Shown here: positions 6,746 through 15,813 of the stretch, one piece after another
Numbering within the stretch: position 1 is the stretch's first letter
How the letters are laid out: each line of letters starts with the position of its first letter
Virus record (IMG/VR): IMGVR_UViG_3300010354_014876
Coordinates: 1 to 64,000 of that record
Source of the DNA: a virus
Reading direction: 5' to 3' (one strand)
DNA length: 64,000 bases
The notes under the pieces: model-generated
Seen by the model: only the letters and a program-made list of their open reading frames with translations
The model's database searches: none
What the model was told of the DNA's origin: nothing
Translations under genes and position numbers: made by a program

Positions 6746-6971
6746 GGAGAAGTTTTTATGTTCTGATAAGTTTGCTCAAAAAATTGAAACTCTTGTTAGA
6801 GAAAGTAACTTGACTTATATTGATGCTATACTTCAGTTTTGTGAAGACAATTCTGTAGAAATTGAGACGATTCCCAAGTTAATTTCAAAACCTCTAAAAG
6901 AAAAACTTAAGTATGAGGCAACACAATTAAACTTTTTAAAGAAGACTAGTAAAGCAGTTTTGAAATTTTGA
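6717..6971 (+). CDS. gp33: gp33-like late transcription coactivator
   Basis: 84 aa, all-helical and charged. It has the order MKDQITKVLEEKFL, LTYIDAILQFCEDN and KLISKPLKEKLKYEATQLN, which I recognise as the cyanophage gp33 (Trans_coact) family, ending in a hydrophobic tail (AVLKF) like the sliding-clamp-binding end of T4 gp33. T4 gp33 links gp55/RNA polymerase to the gp45 clamp to activate late promoters. Position directly before gene 59 agrees with T4. The ATG at 6717 overlaps the exonuclease gene by 29 nt. Confidence 0.8.
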   Translation: MKDQITKVLEEKFLCSDKFAQKIETLVRESNLTYIDAILQFCEDNSVEIETIPKLISKPLKEKLKYEATQLNFLKKTSKAVLKF

Positions 6972-7565
6972 ATGACACCATTTGAATGTTATAAAACATA
7001 TTTGGCATTTAAGAGTCATTTTACTAAAAAAAGTTTTGATTATCAAAAGTATTGTGGTAAATCAAGAGCAAGCTTAAATTCTTTTTATAAACGTAAAGAT
7101 CGTTACTTTTTTGAAAAGACCTCAAGACAAAAGACTGATAAAGAAATTGAACAATTCTTTGTAGCAAATTTTTCTGCTGCTGATAATGTAGATGGTTTGT
7201 GGATTGGTGAAATTATTCGTGAAGGAGAAGCAAAATATAATCAGTGGCAGAAGAAAATACAATCTCTTTCATATTCATTTAAAGAGGAAACTCAAAATCT
7301 ACTTGAAAATAAAAAAGTGGATGAAGTCTTTGACTGTTCCAAAGGTCATCCACCCGTTCTAAAAAAGTTTCTGAATGGTAATATTAGCCTTGAAACTCTG
7401 GTAATCTACGATAAGATATTGCTGTTTGGGAAAGACTTTGATAAAAAACTGAAAGACCCCGTGTGGGAAACCGTCAGTTTAAAAATAAAAAAGTATAGTC
7501 CCTTTCTAAATATTGATATCTTCCAATATAAAAAAATATTACGGCAGATTGTAATAGGAGATTAA
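6972..7565 (+). CDS. gp59: gp59-like loader of the gp41 helicase
   Basis: 197 aa. It begins MTPFECYKTYLAFKSHF, as T4 gp59-type loaders do, and has FFVANFSAADNVDGLWIGEI and a lysine-rich C-terminal half (LKIKKYSPFLNIDIFQYKKI). gp59 binds fork DNA and gp32 and places the gp41 helicase. Order gp33-gp59-x-gp32 supports the call. It abuts the gp33 stop with no gap. Confidence 0.85.
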   Translation: MTPFECYKTYLAFKSHFTKKSFDYQKYCGKSRASLNSFYKRKDRYFFEKTSRQKTDKEIEQFFVANFSAADNVDGLWIGEIIREGEAKYNQWQKKIQSLSYSFKEETQNLLENKKVDEVFDCSKGHPPVLKKFLNGNISLETLVIYDKILLFGKDFDKKLKDPVWETVSLKIKKYSPFLNIDIFQYKKILRQIVIGD

Positions 7566-7898
7566 ATGAGTTTCTTTAAATCAGAAATAGTTCAAGAAGA
7601 AGTTAGAAAAATATCTGAACTGCAACAAAAAGTTTATGTGAATGTCTTCAATTTTCCTATGATGAATAAGGAAGATAAATTGAAGCATATTCATTTACTT
7701 GAAGAATTAATTGAGAAACAGAAATTATTGTATACACGGATAAGTTTATCCGATGATCCAGAGGCACAAGAACTGAAAGAAAAAATGCATGATCATGCAG
7801 TCTCTATGGGTATGCCTAGAAATGTGAGCATGAACGTTCTTCTTGATAATATGGAAAAACTTCTGGAAGAAACAAAAAAACAACTAGAAAATAAATAA
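7566..7898 (+). CDS. DUF1825-type protein shared by cyanobacteria and cyanophages
   Basis: 110 aa with the N-terminal signature FFKSEIVQEE. This matches cyanobacterial DUF1825 proteins (FFDSEIVQEEA). A helical middle follows (KHIHLLEELIEKQKLLYTRI), then a SLSDDPEAQELKE segment and a coiled C-terminus. Function is unknown in host and phage. It sits between gene 59 and gene 32, so a link to DNA replication is a reasonable guess only. No gap to gp59. Confidence 0.78.
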   Translation: MSFFKSEIVQEEVRKISELQQKVYVNVFNFPMMNKEDKLKHIHLLEELIEKQKLLYTRISLSDDPEAQELKEKMHDHAVSMGMPRNVSMNVLLDNMEKLLEETKKQLENK

Positions 7899-7908
7899 CC
7901 ACTCGGGC

Positions 7909-7937
7909 TTGACATCCCTGTCTGGGTCACCTAGACT
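7909..7937 (+). promoter_or_regulatory. Sigma-70-like promoter upstream of gp32
   Basis: Perfect TTGACA at 7909-7914, a 17-nt spacer and TAGACT at 7932-7937 (4 of 6 matches to TATAAT). It precedes gp32 by 44 nt, consistent with early/middle transcription. Confidence 0.6.
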
Positions 7938-7981
7938 AAAGAAGTCCCAAAGGCCAAATACGACTAATACGAGGTAATCTA

Positions 7982-8923
7982 ATGTCTTTTGCAGATCTTA
8001 AAAAGCAATCTAAACTTGGTTCTCTTACTCAAAAACTTGTGAAAGAAGTTGAGAAGATGAGCACAAGTGATTCAAGTGTAGATGATCGTCTCTGGAAACC
8101 AGAGGTGGATAAAGTAGGAAACGGTTTTGCTACGATTCGTTTTCTGCCAGCACCTGAAGGGGAAGAAATTCCTTGGGTAAAACTTTATAGTCATGCCTTC
8201 CAAGGACCTGGTGGATGGTATATTGAAAACTCTTTGACAACTCTGGGACAAAAAGATCCTGTTTCTGAATACAACAGGACTTTGTGGAATAGTGGAAACG
8301 AAAGGGATAAGGAAACAGTTCGTAAGCAAAAACGCAAACTTTCTTACTACGCAAACATCTATGTTGTGAAGGATCCTGCCAATCCTCAGAATGAGGGTAA
8401 GGTATTTCTTTACAAGTTCGGTAAGAAAATCTTTGACAAAATCATGGGTGCAATGCAACCAGAATTTGAAGATGAAGAAGCAATCAATCCTTTTGACTTC
8501 TGGCAAGGTGCAAACTTCAAACTGAAGATTGTCAAGAAAGATGGTTACTGGAACTATGACAAGTCTGAGTTTGATCGTCCTGGTCCTTTGCTAGAGGATG
8601 ATGATGCTCTAGAAGCACTCTGGAAAAAGCAATATTCTCTAAGTGCTGTAACTGCTCCAGATCAATTCAAGTCTTATGAAGAACTTGAGAAGCGTCTGAA
8701 GTATGTTCTTGGTGAAAAGCAGCAGTCTCGTAGGATTGATCCTGAAGTTGAAGACGAGGATAATGATCGTGGTTCTTACACTCCTGATTTCAGTTCACGA
8801 AATCAAAAGTCTGAACTTCCTACTAATCTTCGTGAAGAGTTGAATTCTCTTTCCAATTCATCTCAAGATGAAGATGAAGACGATGCACTGAGTTATTTCT
8901 CTAAACTTGCAAATATGGATTGA
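7982..8923 (+). CDS. gp32: gp32 single-stranded DNA-binding protein
   Basis: 313 aa with the three-part gp32 layout. A basic N-terminus (MSFADLKKQSKLGSLTQKL) serves cooperative binding. The OB core includes FATIRFLPAPEGEEIPWVKLY, SYYANIYVVKDPANPQNEGK and FDFWQGANFKLKI. A strongly acidic C-terminus (EDEDDALSYF) would recruit gp59 and other partners. It coats ssDNA during replication and repair. T4 gp32 binds zinc through cysteines; this protein has no cysteine at all. A GAGG ribosome site precedes the ATG. Confidence 0.95.
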   Translation: MSFADLKKQSKLGSLTQKLVKEVEKMSTSDSSVDDRLWKPEVDKVGNGFATIRFLPAPEGEEIPWVKLYSHAFQGPGGWYIENSLTTLGQKDPVSEYNRTLWNSGNERDKETVRKQKRKLSYYANIYVVKDPANPQNEGKVFLYKFGKKIFDKIMGAMQPEFEDEEAINPFDFWQGANFKLKIVKKDGYWNYDKSEFDRPGPLLEDDDALEALWKKQYSLSAVTAPDQFKSYEELEKRLKYVLGEKQQSRRIDPEVEDEDNDRGSYTPDFSSRNQKSELPTNLREELNSLSNSSQDEDEDDALSYFSKLANMD

Positions 8924-8926
8924 ACT

Positions 8927-8950
8927 AAAGGGAGCTTTGCTCCCTTTTTT
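8927..8950 (+). terminator. Terminator after gp32
   Basis: A 9-bp perfect stem AAAGGGAGC/GCTCCCTTT with a TTT loop, running into seven or more T on the plus strand. It fills the gap between convergent gp32 (plus) and gp53 (minus). The minus-strand T tract is only three bases, so it mainly acts for gp32. Confidence 0.88.
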
Positions 8951-9648
8951 TATACCTGAGATACGTTAATATTGTCTGTTGACTTGAGACCATCATTAAT
9001 ATATTCAGAAGACTTCTTATATGTTGAAATATCTTCAAGATCTAGTAATACATCTTGGAGATATTTTTGTTTTAGAATAGAGATGTTTCTCTTACTATCA
9101 TTGATTTCTTCTTCATATTCTATGTTAGTAACAGGAACTGAAACATCACTACCAGAGTATGACACCATGTATCCTAAAATGTCATCATAGAATTCTAAAG
9201 CAGGATTATTTTCAAGTTTGTTTTTATTAAAGAATGCTTCGTCAACTATTAGACCTGCTTTTTGAACAATACTTCCTTCAGTATTTTTAACTTCTAATGT
9301 CTTATAGTGTTTAACTGCATATAGATCTTCATCAGTCTTGTATTTTTGATAGACATAATCAGTGAATGCCTGTTGAGATAATGGCCATTCATTGTATACA
9401 TCTACGATATTATTAGTGATAAGTATTACCCAATCGTATAGTGCTGTGTCATAAAACTTTTCCGAAACTTGTTCTGGTCTTTCGTCACCAATGATCGTAT
9501 ACTTTGTAAAGAAGACACTGTTTTTAAACAAGTCATCTCTAAGTTTTGCTCTACGAAAGAAATTTTTAGCAATCGTTACATCCTGACTTGAATTTTTATC
9601 AGGAAGATTTGCGTAATATTGTATGTTTGGTAAAGTTTTGAAATACAT
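8950..9648 (-). CDS. gp53: gp53 baseplate wedge protein
   Basis: 232 aa, starting MYFKTLPNIQYYANLPDKN. The early segment SEKFYDTALYDWVILITNNI and the EWPLSQQAFTDYVYQKY segment are the hallmark of gp53, whose LysM-like fold stitches neighbouring wedges of the baseplate together. Late virion protein. It ends at the gp32 terminator and starts 2 nt after the gp48 stop on the minus strand. Confidence 0.88.
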   Translation of the reverse strand: MYFKTLPNIQYYANLPDKNSSQDVTIAKNFFRRAKLRDDLFKNSVFFTKYTIIGDERPEQVSEKFYDTALYDWVILITNNIVDVYNEWPLSQQAFTDYVYQKYKTDEDLYAVKHYKTLEVKNTEGSIVQKAGLIVDEAFFNKNKLENNPALEFYDDILGYMVSYSGSDVSVPVTNIEYEEEINDSKRNISILKQKYLQDVLLDLEDISTYKKSSEYINDGLKSTDNINVSQV

Positions 9649-9649
9649 G

Positions 9650-11182
9650 TTAGAAACCTATAGTTGAGTCTTGACCATTTGCTCCATCCAACTTATCATA
9701 ATCTTCATCAAAGATTGGTTCTATCTCTTGGAATGAAAGTGTCATTTCATATGCAACCATTGATCCATTACCATACGTCATGTATGAACCATCTGGCATA
9801 TAGTTGACTGATATATTTTGCAATGCAGCAGGTTTTACTCTTGGTAGATATGGGTGTATGACCGTCTTTCCTGTATTTTTTCCATCATGTTCAATATGTT
9901 GAAATTCTATTTCAAAAACATTTGGTGATGCTAAAAAGATTCCATTGCCAGCTCTCTTAACAGATGCACCTTGTTTTATCCATCTTATAATTCTCTTAAT
10001 TTCTTGTGATTCTTTTTCATTCCTTGGTGTCATTTTAAATGAGAAGTTCCAAGTTCTCAGTTGTGGTCCCCGGAATAACAATTCCGTATTTGGATTTAGA
10101 ATCGCACCAGTTGATCTTTGAAGAAGATCGTTTCCAGACATTCCTAGAACTGCCCCTACAATGGATGCATTTAAAACTGTTCTAGCAGCTGCACTATTTG
10201 CCTGAACGGTTTTTGCTGCCCTTCCAACTTCATTTCCAAGAGCAGTGGCAAAATTTCCACTGTTTAATATGTTAGCAGCAGCTGTTACCCCATATGCTTT
10301 TAATGGTCCAAGATCTCCATTTTCCCAACTTACAGGATTCGCATCAACTAGATTTGATGGTATGGGTAGATTGATCGTTGCTAAAATTTCTTTATTTCTT
10401 TCGGAAAATCTTGTGAGTGATAAGTTCGTCACTGCTTCAGTATCTCCTTCTCCAGTAGTTCCTACTTCTGGATTTCCACCTAAAGATATATTTGGATCTG
10501 GTACATATCTGATCATTCTTATGATAGTAAAGTCATTCCCATCATAAGCTTCTGGATACTTTAGAGATCCTTGATACGTTGTTCTTGCTTTAACAGAAGT
10601 GCTTATGAGTTTTTTAGTTGTCTCTGAATCTTCTGGCGTAATATTGACATTTCCCCCTGCACCACCCCCTCCATTAGCAGCAGAAGGACCATCTGCCCCT
10701 CCTGGAGGAGTTTCTGATTCTGCTGTTGCTTGTGGTGGTTTTCCTACTAGAGTATTTGCCTCTTGAGTAGATATTGCATCTTCTGCATTTCCACCAATAG
10801 TTTCCGTTGTTATCTTAGAGTCTTTTGCTATTTTTGCTTTTATGTTTTTGTCTAAGTCTTGTGAAAGTTTAGATCCACTGTTTGATAATCCTTTTGCAGC
10901 TGCTGCTCCAAGAGTTATCCCTTCTTCAATTTTCCATTTTTCACCAGATGTTTTTTCCGCAACTTTTTGTCCACCTCCAAGTGCAAATGGAGAAGCACTG
11001 TAATATAATTCAGAAACAGCACTGTTTGCTACCGGTTTTTTATTTTCAAGTGCATATGTTGTTATTACTTTAAAATATAATTTTGTTACTTTCTTTCCAT
11101 TTAATATTTCCTTTCCGGCAGTATCTTCCACATAATATGGAGACCATCCAGTATCTGATGTGACGTATATTTTGTCTGCCAT
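9650..11182 (-). CDS. gp48: gp48 baseplate tail-tube cap
   Basis: 510 aa. The C-terminal half contains LRTWNFSFKMTPRNEKES, IIRWIKQG and GIFLASPNVFEIEFQH, the tail-tube-like fold of gp48/gp54 which caps the hub and seeds tube polymerisation. The N-terminal portion is longer than in T4 and includes a Gly/Ala-rich linker (GGADGPSAANGGGG) and WxPYYV-type start. An Ala-rich segment (TALGNEVGRAAKTVQANSAA) lies between. A late-promoter motif lies 18 nt upstream on the minus strand. Confidence 0.85.
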   Translation of the reverse strand: MADKIYVTSDTGWSPYYVEDTAGKEILNGKKVTKLYFKVITTYALENKKPVANSAVSELYYSASPFALGGGQKVAEKTSGEKWKIEEGITLGAAAAKGLSNSGSKLSQDLDKNIKAKIAKDSKITTETIGGNAEDAISTQEANTLVGKPPQATAESETPPGGADGPSAANGGGGAGGNVNITPEDSETTKKLISTSVKARTTYQGSLKYPEAYDGNDFTIIRMIRYVPDPNISLGGNPEVGTTGEGDTEAVTNLSLTRFSERNKEILATINLPIPSNLVDANPVSWENGDLGPLKAYGVTAAANILNSGNFATALGNEVGRAAKTVQANSAAARTVLNASIVGAVLGMSGNDLLQRSTGAILNPNTELLFRGPQLRTWNFSFKMTPRNEKESQEIKRIIRWIKQGASVKRAGNGIFLASPNVFEIEFQHIEHDGKNTGKTVIHPYLPRVKPAALQNISVNYMPDGSYMTYGNGSMVAYEMTLSFQEIEPIFDEDYDKLDGANGQDSTIGF

Positions 11183-11194
11183 TACTTAGTTTTT

Positions 11195-11545
11195 TTAAGT
11201 ATTTATCCTAAACTTTTGATAGTTGAGGGATAGTAATGTATTTAGTTCCTCTTTTTGAACAATATGCAAGTTTCCAACTACTTCTAACCAGGTATAATTA
11301 TGTGGAGATTTCCAATGAAAGTTGTATCCTCTAAATCCCCATCTAAAGATGTCTGAAACAACAACTAATGGATATTGATCATATTCAATTTCTGGTGTCT
11401 TTGGTGAGTAAACAAAGGTATATAATTTTCCTACATCTGGTATTACTTCAGTCTCTCTAAGAACATCAAGTATTTCTAACATCTTGTCATCAGAATTTCT
11501 TTGAGATTTTATTTCATCAATTTTATCCTGAGGAAATCTGTTCAT
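11195..11545 (-). CDS. Hypothetical protein between gp48 and gp4
   Basis: 116 aa. The core reads GKLYTFVYSPKTPEIEYDQYPLVVV followed by IFRWGFRGYNFHWKSPHNYTWLEV, a beta-rich, aromatic pattern. Its position between a tail-tube cap gene and head-completion gene 4 suggests a late assembly or virion role. I do not recognise a named family. It overlaps gp4 by 4 nt (ATGA on the minus strand). Confidence 0.7.
   Translation of the reverse strand: MNRFPQDKIDEIKSQRNSDDKMLEILDVLRETEVIPDVGKLYTFVYSPKTPEIEYDQYPLVVVSDIFRWGFRGYNFHWKSPHNYTWLEVVGNLHIVQKEELNTLLSLNYQKFRINT
11200..11207 (-). promoter_or_regulatory. Late promoter motif upstream of gp48
   Basis: GATAAATA on the minus strand, 18 nt before the gp48 start, inside the end of the upstream ORF. 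It fits the NATAAATA late consensus of T4-like cyanophages. Confidence 0.5.
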
Positions 11546-11994
11546 AACCCTAATTCTTTTTCTGTGATGATTTTAAATTCCATCATTCTGTCTTCACAAA
11601 ATTCCTTAGCAGCTTTCCACTTTGCTTGGTTTTTTGCGTAAGTCATTGTTTCTCTAATTAGAGTTTGTTTTCTTTTATTTTTTGATGCTGATGGTTCTAT
11701 TGTTTCTCTTAGTGGTTTTATTTCTACAACAGCTTTCTTAATTTCTCCAGTTGATGAGATATACTTTATTAAGAAATCTGGAAAATATCTTTTTACTTTA
11801 TTTGTAGTTGGGTCAAAATATGGAATAAAAAATTCTTCTGAACTGTATTCCAAAATATTTTTATTATCATCGCACCATCTCATGAATTTTAATTCCCAAC
11901 TACTTCTATAAATTATGTTTCTAACATCACCTTTATATTTTTCTGGATTTCTTGGATGAAATCTACCTTGATAATATTTTCCGTCACGAGGCAT
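11542..11994 (-). CDS. gp4: gp4 head completion protein
   Basis: 150 aa, matching T4 gp4 (50) along its length: YYQGRFHPRNPEKYKGD, IIYRSSWELKFMRW, EEFFIPYFDP, KRYFPDFLIKY, VVEIKPLRET and NQAKWKAAKEFCEDR. The PDF...VEIKP pattern is that of a TnsA/PD-(D/E)XK-like nuclease fold. gp4 acts in the last steps of head completion before tail joining. It is divergent from gp54 across a 52-nt gap. Confidence 0.93.
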   Translation of the reverse strand: MPRDGKYYQGRFHPRNPEKYKGDVRNIIYRSSWELKFMRWCDDNKNILEYSSEEFFIPYFDPTTNKVKRYFPDFLIKYISSTGEIKKAVVEIKPLRETIEPSASKNKRKQTLIRETMTYAKNQAKWKAAKEFCEDRMMEFKIITEKELGL

Positions 11995-12046
11995 TTTTCT
12001 AAAACTTATCTACATAGTATATAATCAGTAGAAATATTTAGTTCTA

Positions 12047-12865
12047 ATGGCAGGGAACATTCCAGTCAGACATTATAAAACATCTGAGATCATAAGTAGG
12101 TTTTCTAGACTTGCTCAGACATCTCAATATTATGTTTGGATACAGCCAAATTCAATCGTTGATGCAAAAATAAAAGATAAGAAAAGTAGTGCTAATCCTT
12201 TTCAGTTAAGTCCTACTTTTACAACAGAAGAACTTGGTATGTATTGTAATGAAGCATCACTTCCTGGAAATTCTTTTGCTACAACTGAAATGACCACTGA
12301 TCTTCCAGGGGTATCTCAGAAGTTTCCATATAGAAAAATATATAATGATCTTGAATTATCATTTTACGTTGATCAGAACTATGAAGTTATTAAATTTTTT
12401 GAAAGGTGGATGAGTTATATTGCAAGTCCATATGGATCAGGTTTTGCAATTAATGAACAAAGTGGTCAAAATGGTTCTTTTAGATTTAATTGGCCAGATA
12501 ATTATAAATGTAATATCTACGTTGCAAAGTTCAATAAAGACAACTCTTTAAATGGTGCCATAGCATATAGATTTATAAATTCTTTTCCAATAGATATCAC
12601 ATCAATGCCCGTTTCTTATGAGTCTTCTGATGTTTTAAGGTGTTCAGTTTCCTTTGCTTATGATAGATATGTGTTTGATCCAACAGGAGAATCTGTTCAA
12701 ACAATTGTCAATAATACGAATACTCAAGTAACAAATCAACAACAAATCTTTGAAAGCAATCTTCTAAATTCAACTGGTGGTGGATTAGGATTATCTGGTG
12801 CTGGTACTCAATCTGAATTAAATCAGGTACAAAGTTTTTCTGGTGGAGGCAGTGCTATTGCCTGA
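12047..12865 (+). CDS. gp54: gp54 baseplate tail-tube initiator
   Basis: 272 aa with a tail-tube-like fold. It has FTTEELGMYCNEASLPGNSF, FPYRKIYNDLELSFYVDQNYEVIKFFERWMSYI and FINSFPIDITSMPVSYESSDVLRCSVSFAYDRY, all typical of gp19/gp54 tube proteins. gp54 sits on the central hub and starts tail-tube growth. The C-terminal 60 residues are Gln/Ser/Gly-rich and disordered-looking. It opens the plus-strand hub operon. Confidence 0.82.
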   Translation: MAGNIPVRHYKTSEIISRFSRLAQTSQYYVWIQPNSIVDAKIKDKKSSANPFQLSPTFTTEELGMYCNEASLPGNSFATTEMTTDLPGVSQKFPYRKIYNDLELSFYVDQNYEVIKFFERWMSYIASPYGSGFAINEQSGQNGSFRFNWPDNYKCNIYVAKFNKDNSLNGAIAYRFINSFPIDITSMPVSYESSDVLRCSVSFAYDRYVFDPTGESVQTIVNNTNTQVTNQQQIFESNLLNSTGGGLGLSGAGTQSELNQVQSFSGGGSAIA

Positions 12866-12871
12866 TAAATA
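12864..12871 (+). promoter_or_regulatory. Late promoter motif before gp26
   Basis: GATAAATA overlapping the gp54 stop, 26 nt before the gp26 ATG. It matches the NATAAATA late consensus. Confidence 0.55.
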
Positions 12872-12897
12872 ATCACACCTGATTTGTATAGATCATT

Positions 12898-13620
12898 ATG
12901 CCATTACCTAAAATTGCATTACCAGAATATTATCTGCAATTACCTTCAACGAAACAAGAAATAAAATATAGACCATTTTTAGTTAAAGAGGAAAAGGTAT
13001 TAGTTCTTGCTTTAGAGAGTCAAGATAATAAACAAATTTCGTCTGCTATTAAAACTGTTCTCAACAATTGTATTATCACTAAGGGAATAAAAGTTGAGAC
13101 TCTTCCAACCTTTGATATTGAATATTTGTTTTTAAATATTCGTGGCAAATCTGTTGGAGAAGAAGTAGAAGTAACTGTTGTCTGTCCAGATGATGGAGAA
13201 ACTACTGTTCCAATTAGAATTTCTCTAGATGAAATTGAAGTTCAAGAATCTGAAACTCACGAAAAAGATATTAAGTTAGATTCTGAGTTGTCCATGAGAT
13301 TAAAGTATCCATCATTGGATCAGTTTATTAAGAATAATTTTGATTTCACTGGTAACAATGCAAATCTTGAACAATCTTTTGACTTAATTGCTTCTTGTAT
13401 TGATGTCATTTATAACAAAGAAGAAAGTTGGGCATCTGAAGATGTTTCTAAAAAAGAACTTATGGAATTTTTAGAGCAACTAAATTCCAAACAGTTTAAA
13501 CAAATTGAAAAGTTCTTTGAGACTATGCCAAAATTGAGTCATAAAGTTGACATTGTAAACCCCAAAACAAAAGTTAAGAGTACTGTCGTTTTGGAGGGAT
13601 TAGCATCTTTTTTCGGGTGA
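12898..13620 (+). CDS. gp26: gp26 baseplate hub assembly protein
   Basis: 240 aa. It starts MPLPKIALPEYYLQLPSTKQEIKYRPFLVKEEK, the signature of the T4_baseplate family (gp26), followed by DIEYLFLNIRGKSVGEEVE and VVCPDDGE. In T4 gp26 is needed to build the central hub and is regarded as an assembly chaperone. The next small ORF follows almost without a gap, as expected for the tail-chaperone pair. Confidence 0.85.
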   Translation: MPLPKIALPEYYLQLPSTKQEIKYRPFLVKEEKVLVLALESQDNKQISSAIKTVLNNCIITKGIKVETLPTFDIEYLFLNIRGKSVGEEVEVTVVCPDDGETTVPIRISLDEIEVQESETHEKDIKLDSELSMRLKYPSLDQFIKNNFDFTGNNANLEQSFDLIASCIDVIYNKEESWASEDVSKKELMEFLEQLNSKQFKQIEKFFETMPKLSHKVDIVNPKTKVKSTVVLEGLASFFG

Positions 13621-13622
13621 GT

Positions 13623-13799
13623 ATGAGTCATATTGATTTGGAATCTTATTATAGGATTAATTTTGCCTTGATGCAGTATCATAAATATTCTTTGACTGAA
13701 GTTGAAAATTGGATGCCTTGGGAAAGGGAAGTTTATGTTGGTTTGTTAAAACAGCATTTAGAAGAAGAAAAACTCAAGCAACAACAAAATGGCGGTTGA
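13623..13799 (+). CDS. gp51: gp51-like hub assembly protein (small)
   Basis: 58 aa. It has YYRINFALMQYHKYSLTEVE and the motif ENWMPWEREVYVGLLKQHLEEE. This MPWER...Y...L pattern is shared with the end of tail-assembly chaperone-like proteins such as T4 gp51, but T4 gp51 is far longer, so the call is tentative. A GTG at 13617 is an alternative start. It overlaps the next gene by 11 nt. Confidence 0.6.
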   Translation: MSHIDLESYYRINFALMQYHKYSLTEVENWMPWEREVYVGLLKQHLEEEKLKQQQNGG

Positions 13800-15810
13800 A
13801 CAAGTAAGTGTAGAGATACTTAGAATACTGGGACTTGAAGAGGCCGATGAAGTTGACATGGAATCCTACAAGGGATTTCTTCGTGAAAAATTAGTTCTCA
13901 TAAGTATGGGAAAGGCAAATCTTTCCCGTGACCAAGAAATAATAATACAAGACGAGTTCAAAAGAATAAAGTCAAAACCAAATACGGTTAAAGTTAAAAA
14001 AACTTTTGTTGATCCAAAAGCAGTTTTTAATAGAAGATCTGATAATGGAGTTAAATATCTCCCACCAGCTCCAGGAACTCTTGCAAGAAGAGTTATCCCA
14101 CAAGCAAAAGTTTCTGGAGAGAATTTTGGAATACTTGAAAATATAAATTCTTTGCTGAATAATATTTGGAAAAATTTATCTGATGATGAGAAAAGAAAGA
14201 AAAGATTAGAGAAAGATAGAAAGGCAAAATTAGATAAAGAAGAAAAGGCAGCAGAGGAATCTTCTTTAGAAAAAGTTTCAAAGGGTATTGTCAAGGCATT
14301 AGAAAAAACTTTTAAACCTGTAATTGATATATTTGATAGAATTGTAAAAGCAATACAAATTTTATTTTTAGGGTGGGTTGCAAATAGGTTACTTGATTGG
14401 ATACAGGATCCAAACAATAAGAAAACATTTGATGCCATAGTAGATTTCTTATCTAGAAATGCTGGCAAACTATTGCTATTGTTTGTGATGCTTAACAATC
14501 CTCTTGTGAAGATTGTTAGGTGGTTAGGTAAAAATATGATTAAATTCCTTGTGAGAATGATTGCGGATCTCACTAAGGGTAAAAATCTACTTAAGGGTAT
14601 TCGTGGTGGAAGAGGTGCAGCAGCTGCTTTAACTTTGGGCGCAACAGCTGCTACTATTGGTGTTTCTAGACAATTGATGAATAATGATGAAGGTGGAGGT
14701 GATGACAACAAGGTGGAGATATCAACATTTGACCCAGAAACTCCAAACTATAATGGTGGGGGTATTGTAAACACAATCAATTTAAATGGTGGTGGATTCC
14801 CAGATCTATCAAAAATAAAAACTAAAGCATCTGGAACTGAATCTTTAAGTCCAGGTCTTATTGATAAAGGACAATCTGGCATTGATAAAGTTAATGCAAA
14901 TGTAACTAAAGGTGAATTTATTTCTTCTGTTCCCGCAGTCAATACTTGGGGAGTTGATTTTTATGAAGCACTCAATAAACTTGGTGGTGGAACAAACCGA
15001 CCAACTTATTCTGGTGGAAGGATGTATGCTAAAGGTGGTGGACTAGCAATTGATAGTAGTGGAGGTGGAAGGACTAGATTATCATCACAAACATCTTTCT
15101 CTCAGTTGAGACCTCACCACGGAACTGGTGATTCTAAAAGAACTTATGGAACAACTAAGGACTATGTTCTTTACTCTAAGGATAATCCAAATAATTATGA
15201 TGTAGATGTTCCAACTCCTGTAGATGCGGTTGTAAAGTTTGCCGGTGATAAAGGAGATGGATATGGAAAATCTGTTGAGTTAGTTGATGAAAATGGTAAG
15301 ATGTTGGGATTATTTGGACATTTCAATAAATTAAAAGTTTCAACAGGTCAAAAAATAAGAGCAGGAAAATCGTTGGGTATTCAAGGATATACCGGACGTG
15401 TTTATCCACCAGGTCCAGATGGTCAGCACTTGCATATGGATGCTAATCCGTCATTTCACGAAAAATTTATTAATTATATAACTTCAGGTAAGGCTGTTTC
15501 AACATCCGATGATTCTAGTCAATTAGCTCAGAGTCCTGAAGACAAAACTACAGACACTGACTCTTTTAAGGGTATTACTTTTGCTTCAGAGGCAGATAGA
15601 AAATTAGCAACTGCGTATCTAAAATACATCACTCAACCAATGGGACGTGGTTTAGATATCAGACCAACCATTGATATGGTATCTGGAACTGGTAGTGGCA
15701 CTCCTCCAGTAGCTGCGGGTGCTGATGTTCGGTCTGGATCTGCTTCAAGAGGTGGTGTAGAACCAACTGTTGCTGCAGCACATAGACAAATAGCTTCTCC
15801 CACAAGATAA
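13789..15810 (+). CDS. Tape-measure/hub-like protein with M23 peptidase domain
   Basis: 673 aa. Residues 1-100 are helical and charged; a Lys/Glu-rich coiled region precedes a hydrophobic segment IQILFLGWVANRLLDWIQD (about 185-203) and a second (LLLLFVMLNNPLVKIVRWLG). A Gly-rich linker leads to a LysostaphinM23-type domain near 440-565: RPHHGTGD supplies His and Asp ligands and GQHLHMD the H-x-H. It would cut peptide cross-links of the host wall during DNA entry. Position is that of the gp29 tape measure. The length and M23 domain differ from T4 gp29, so gp29 equivalence is inferred. Confidence 0.75.
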   Translation: MAVEQVSVEILRILGLEEADEVDMESYKGFLREKLVLISMGKANLSRDQEIIIQDEFKRIKSKPNTVKVKKTFVDPKAVFNRRSDNGVKYLPPAPGTLARRVIPQAKVSGENFGILENINSLLNNIWKNLSDDEKRKKRLEKDRKAKLDKEEKAAEESSLEKVSKGIVKALEKTFKPVIDIFDRIVKAIQILFLGWVANRLLDWIQDPNNKKTFDAIVDFLSRNAGKLLLLFVMLNNPLVKIVRWLGKNMIKFLVRMIADLTKGKNLLKGIRGGRGAAAALTLGATAATIGVSRQLMNNDEGGGDDNKVEISTFDPETPNYNGGGIVNTINLNGGGFPDLSKIKTKASGTESLSPGLIDKGQSGIDKVNANVTKGEFISSVPAVNTWGVDFYEALNKLGGGTNRPTYSGGRMYAKGGGLAIDSSGGGRTRLSSQTSFSQLRPHHGTGDSKRTYGTTKDYVLYSKDNPNNYDVDVPTPVDAVVKFAGDKGDGYGKSVELVDENGKMLGLFGHFNKLKVSTGQKIRAGKSLGIQGYTGRVYPPGPDGQHLHMDANPSFHEKFINYITSGKAVSTSDDSSQLAQSPEDKTTDTDSFKGITFASEADRKLATAYLKYITQPMGRGLDIRPTIDMVSGTGSGTPPVAAGADVRSGSASRGGVEPTVAAAHRQIASPTR

Positions 15811-15813
15811 AAG

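Noticed and set aside
8072-8506. 144-aa minus-strand open frame over gp32
   Set aside because: Opposite strand of a certain gene; composition unlike phage proteins.
13866-14711. 281-aa minus-strand open frame
   Set aside because: It mirrors the M23 tail protein; Ser/Phe/Leu-rich translation typical of antisense frames in AT-rich coding DNA.
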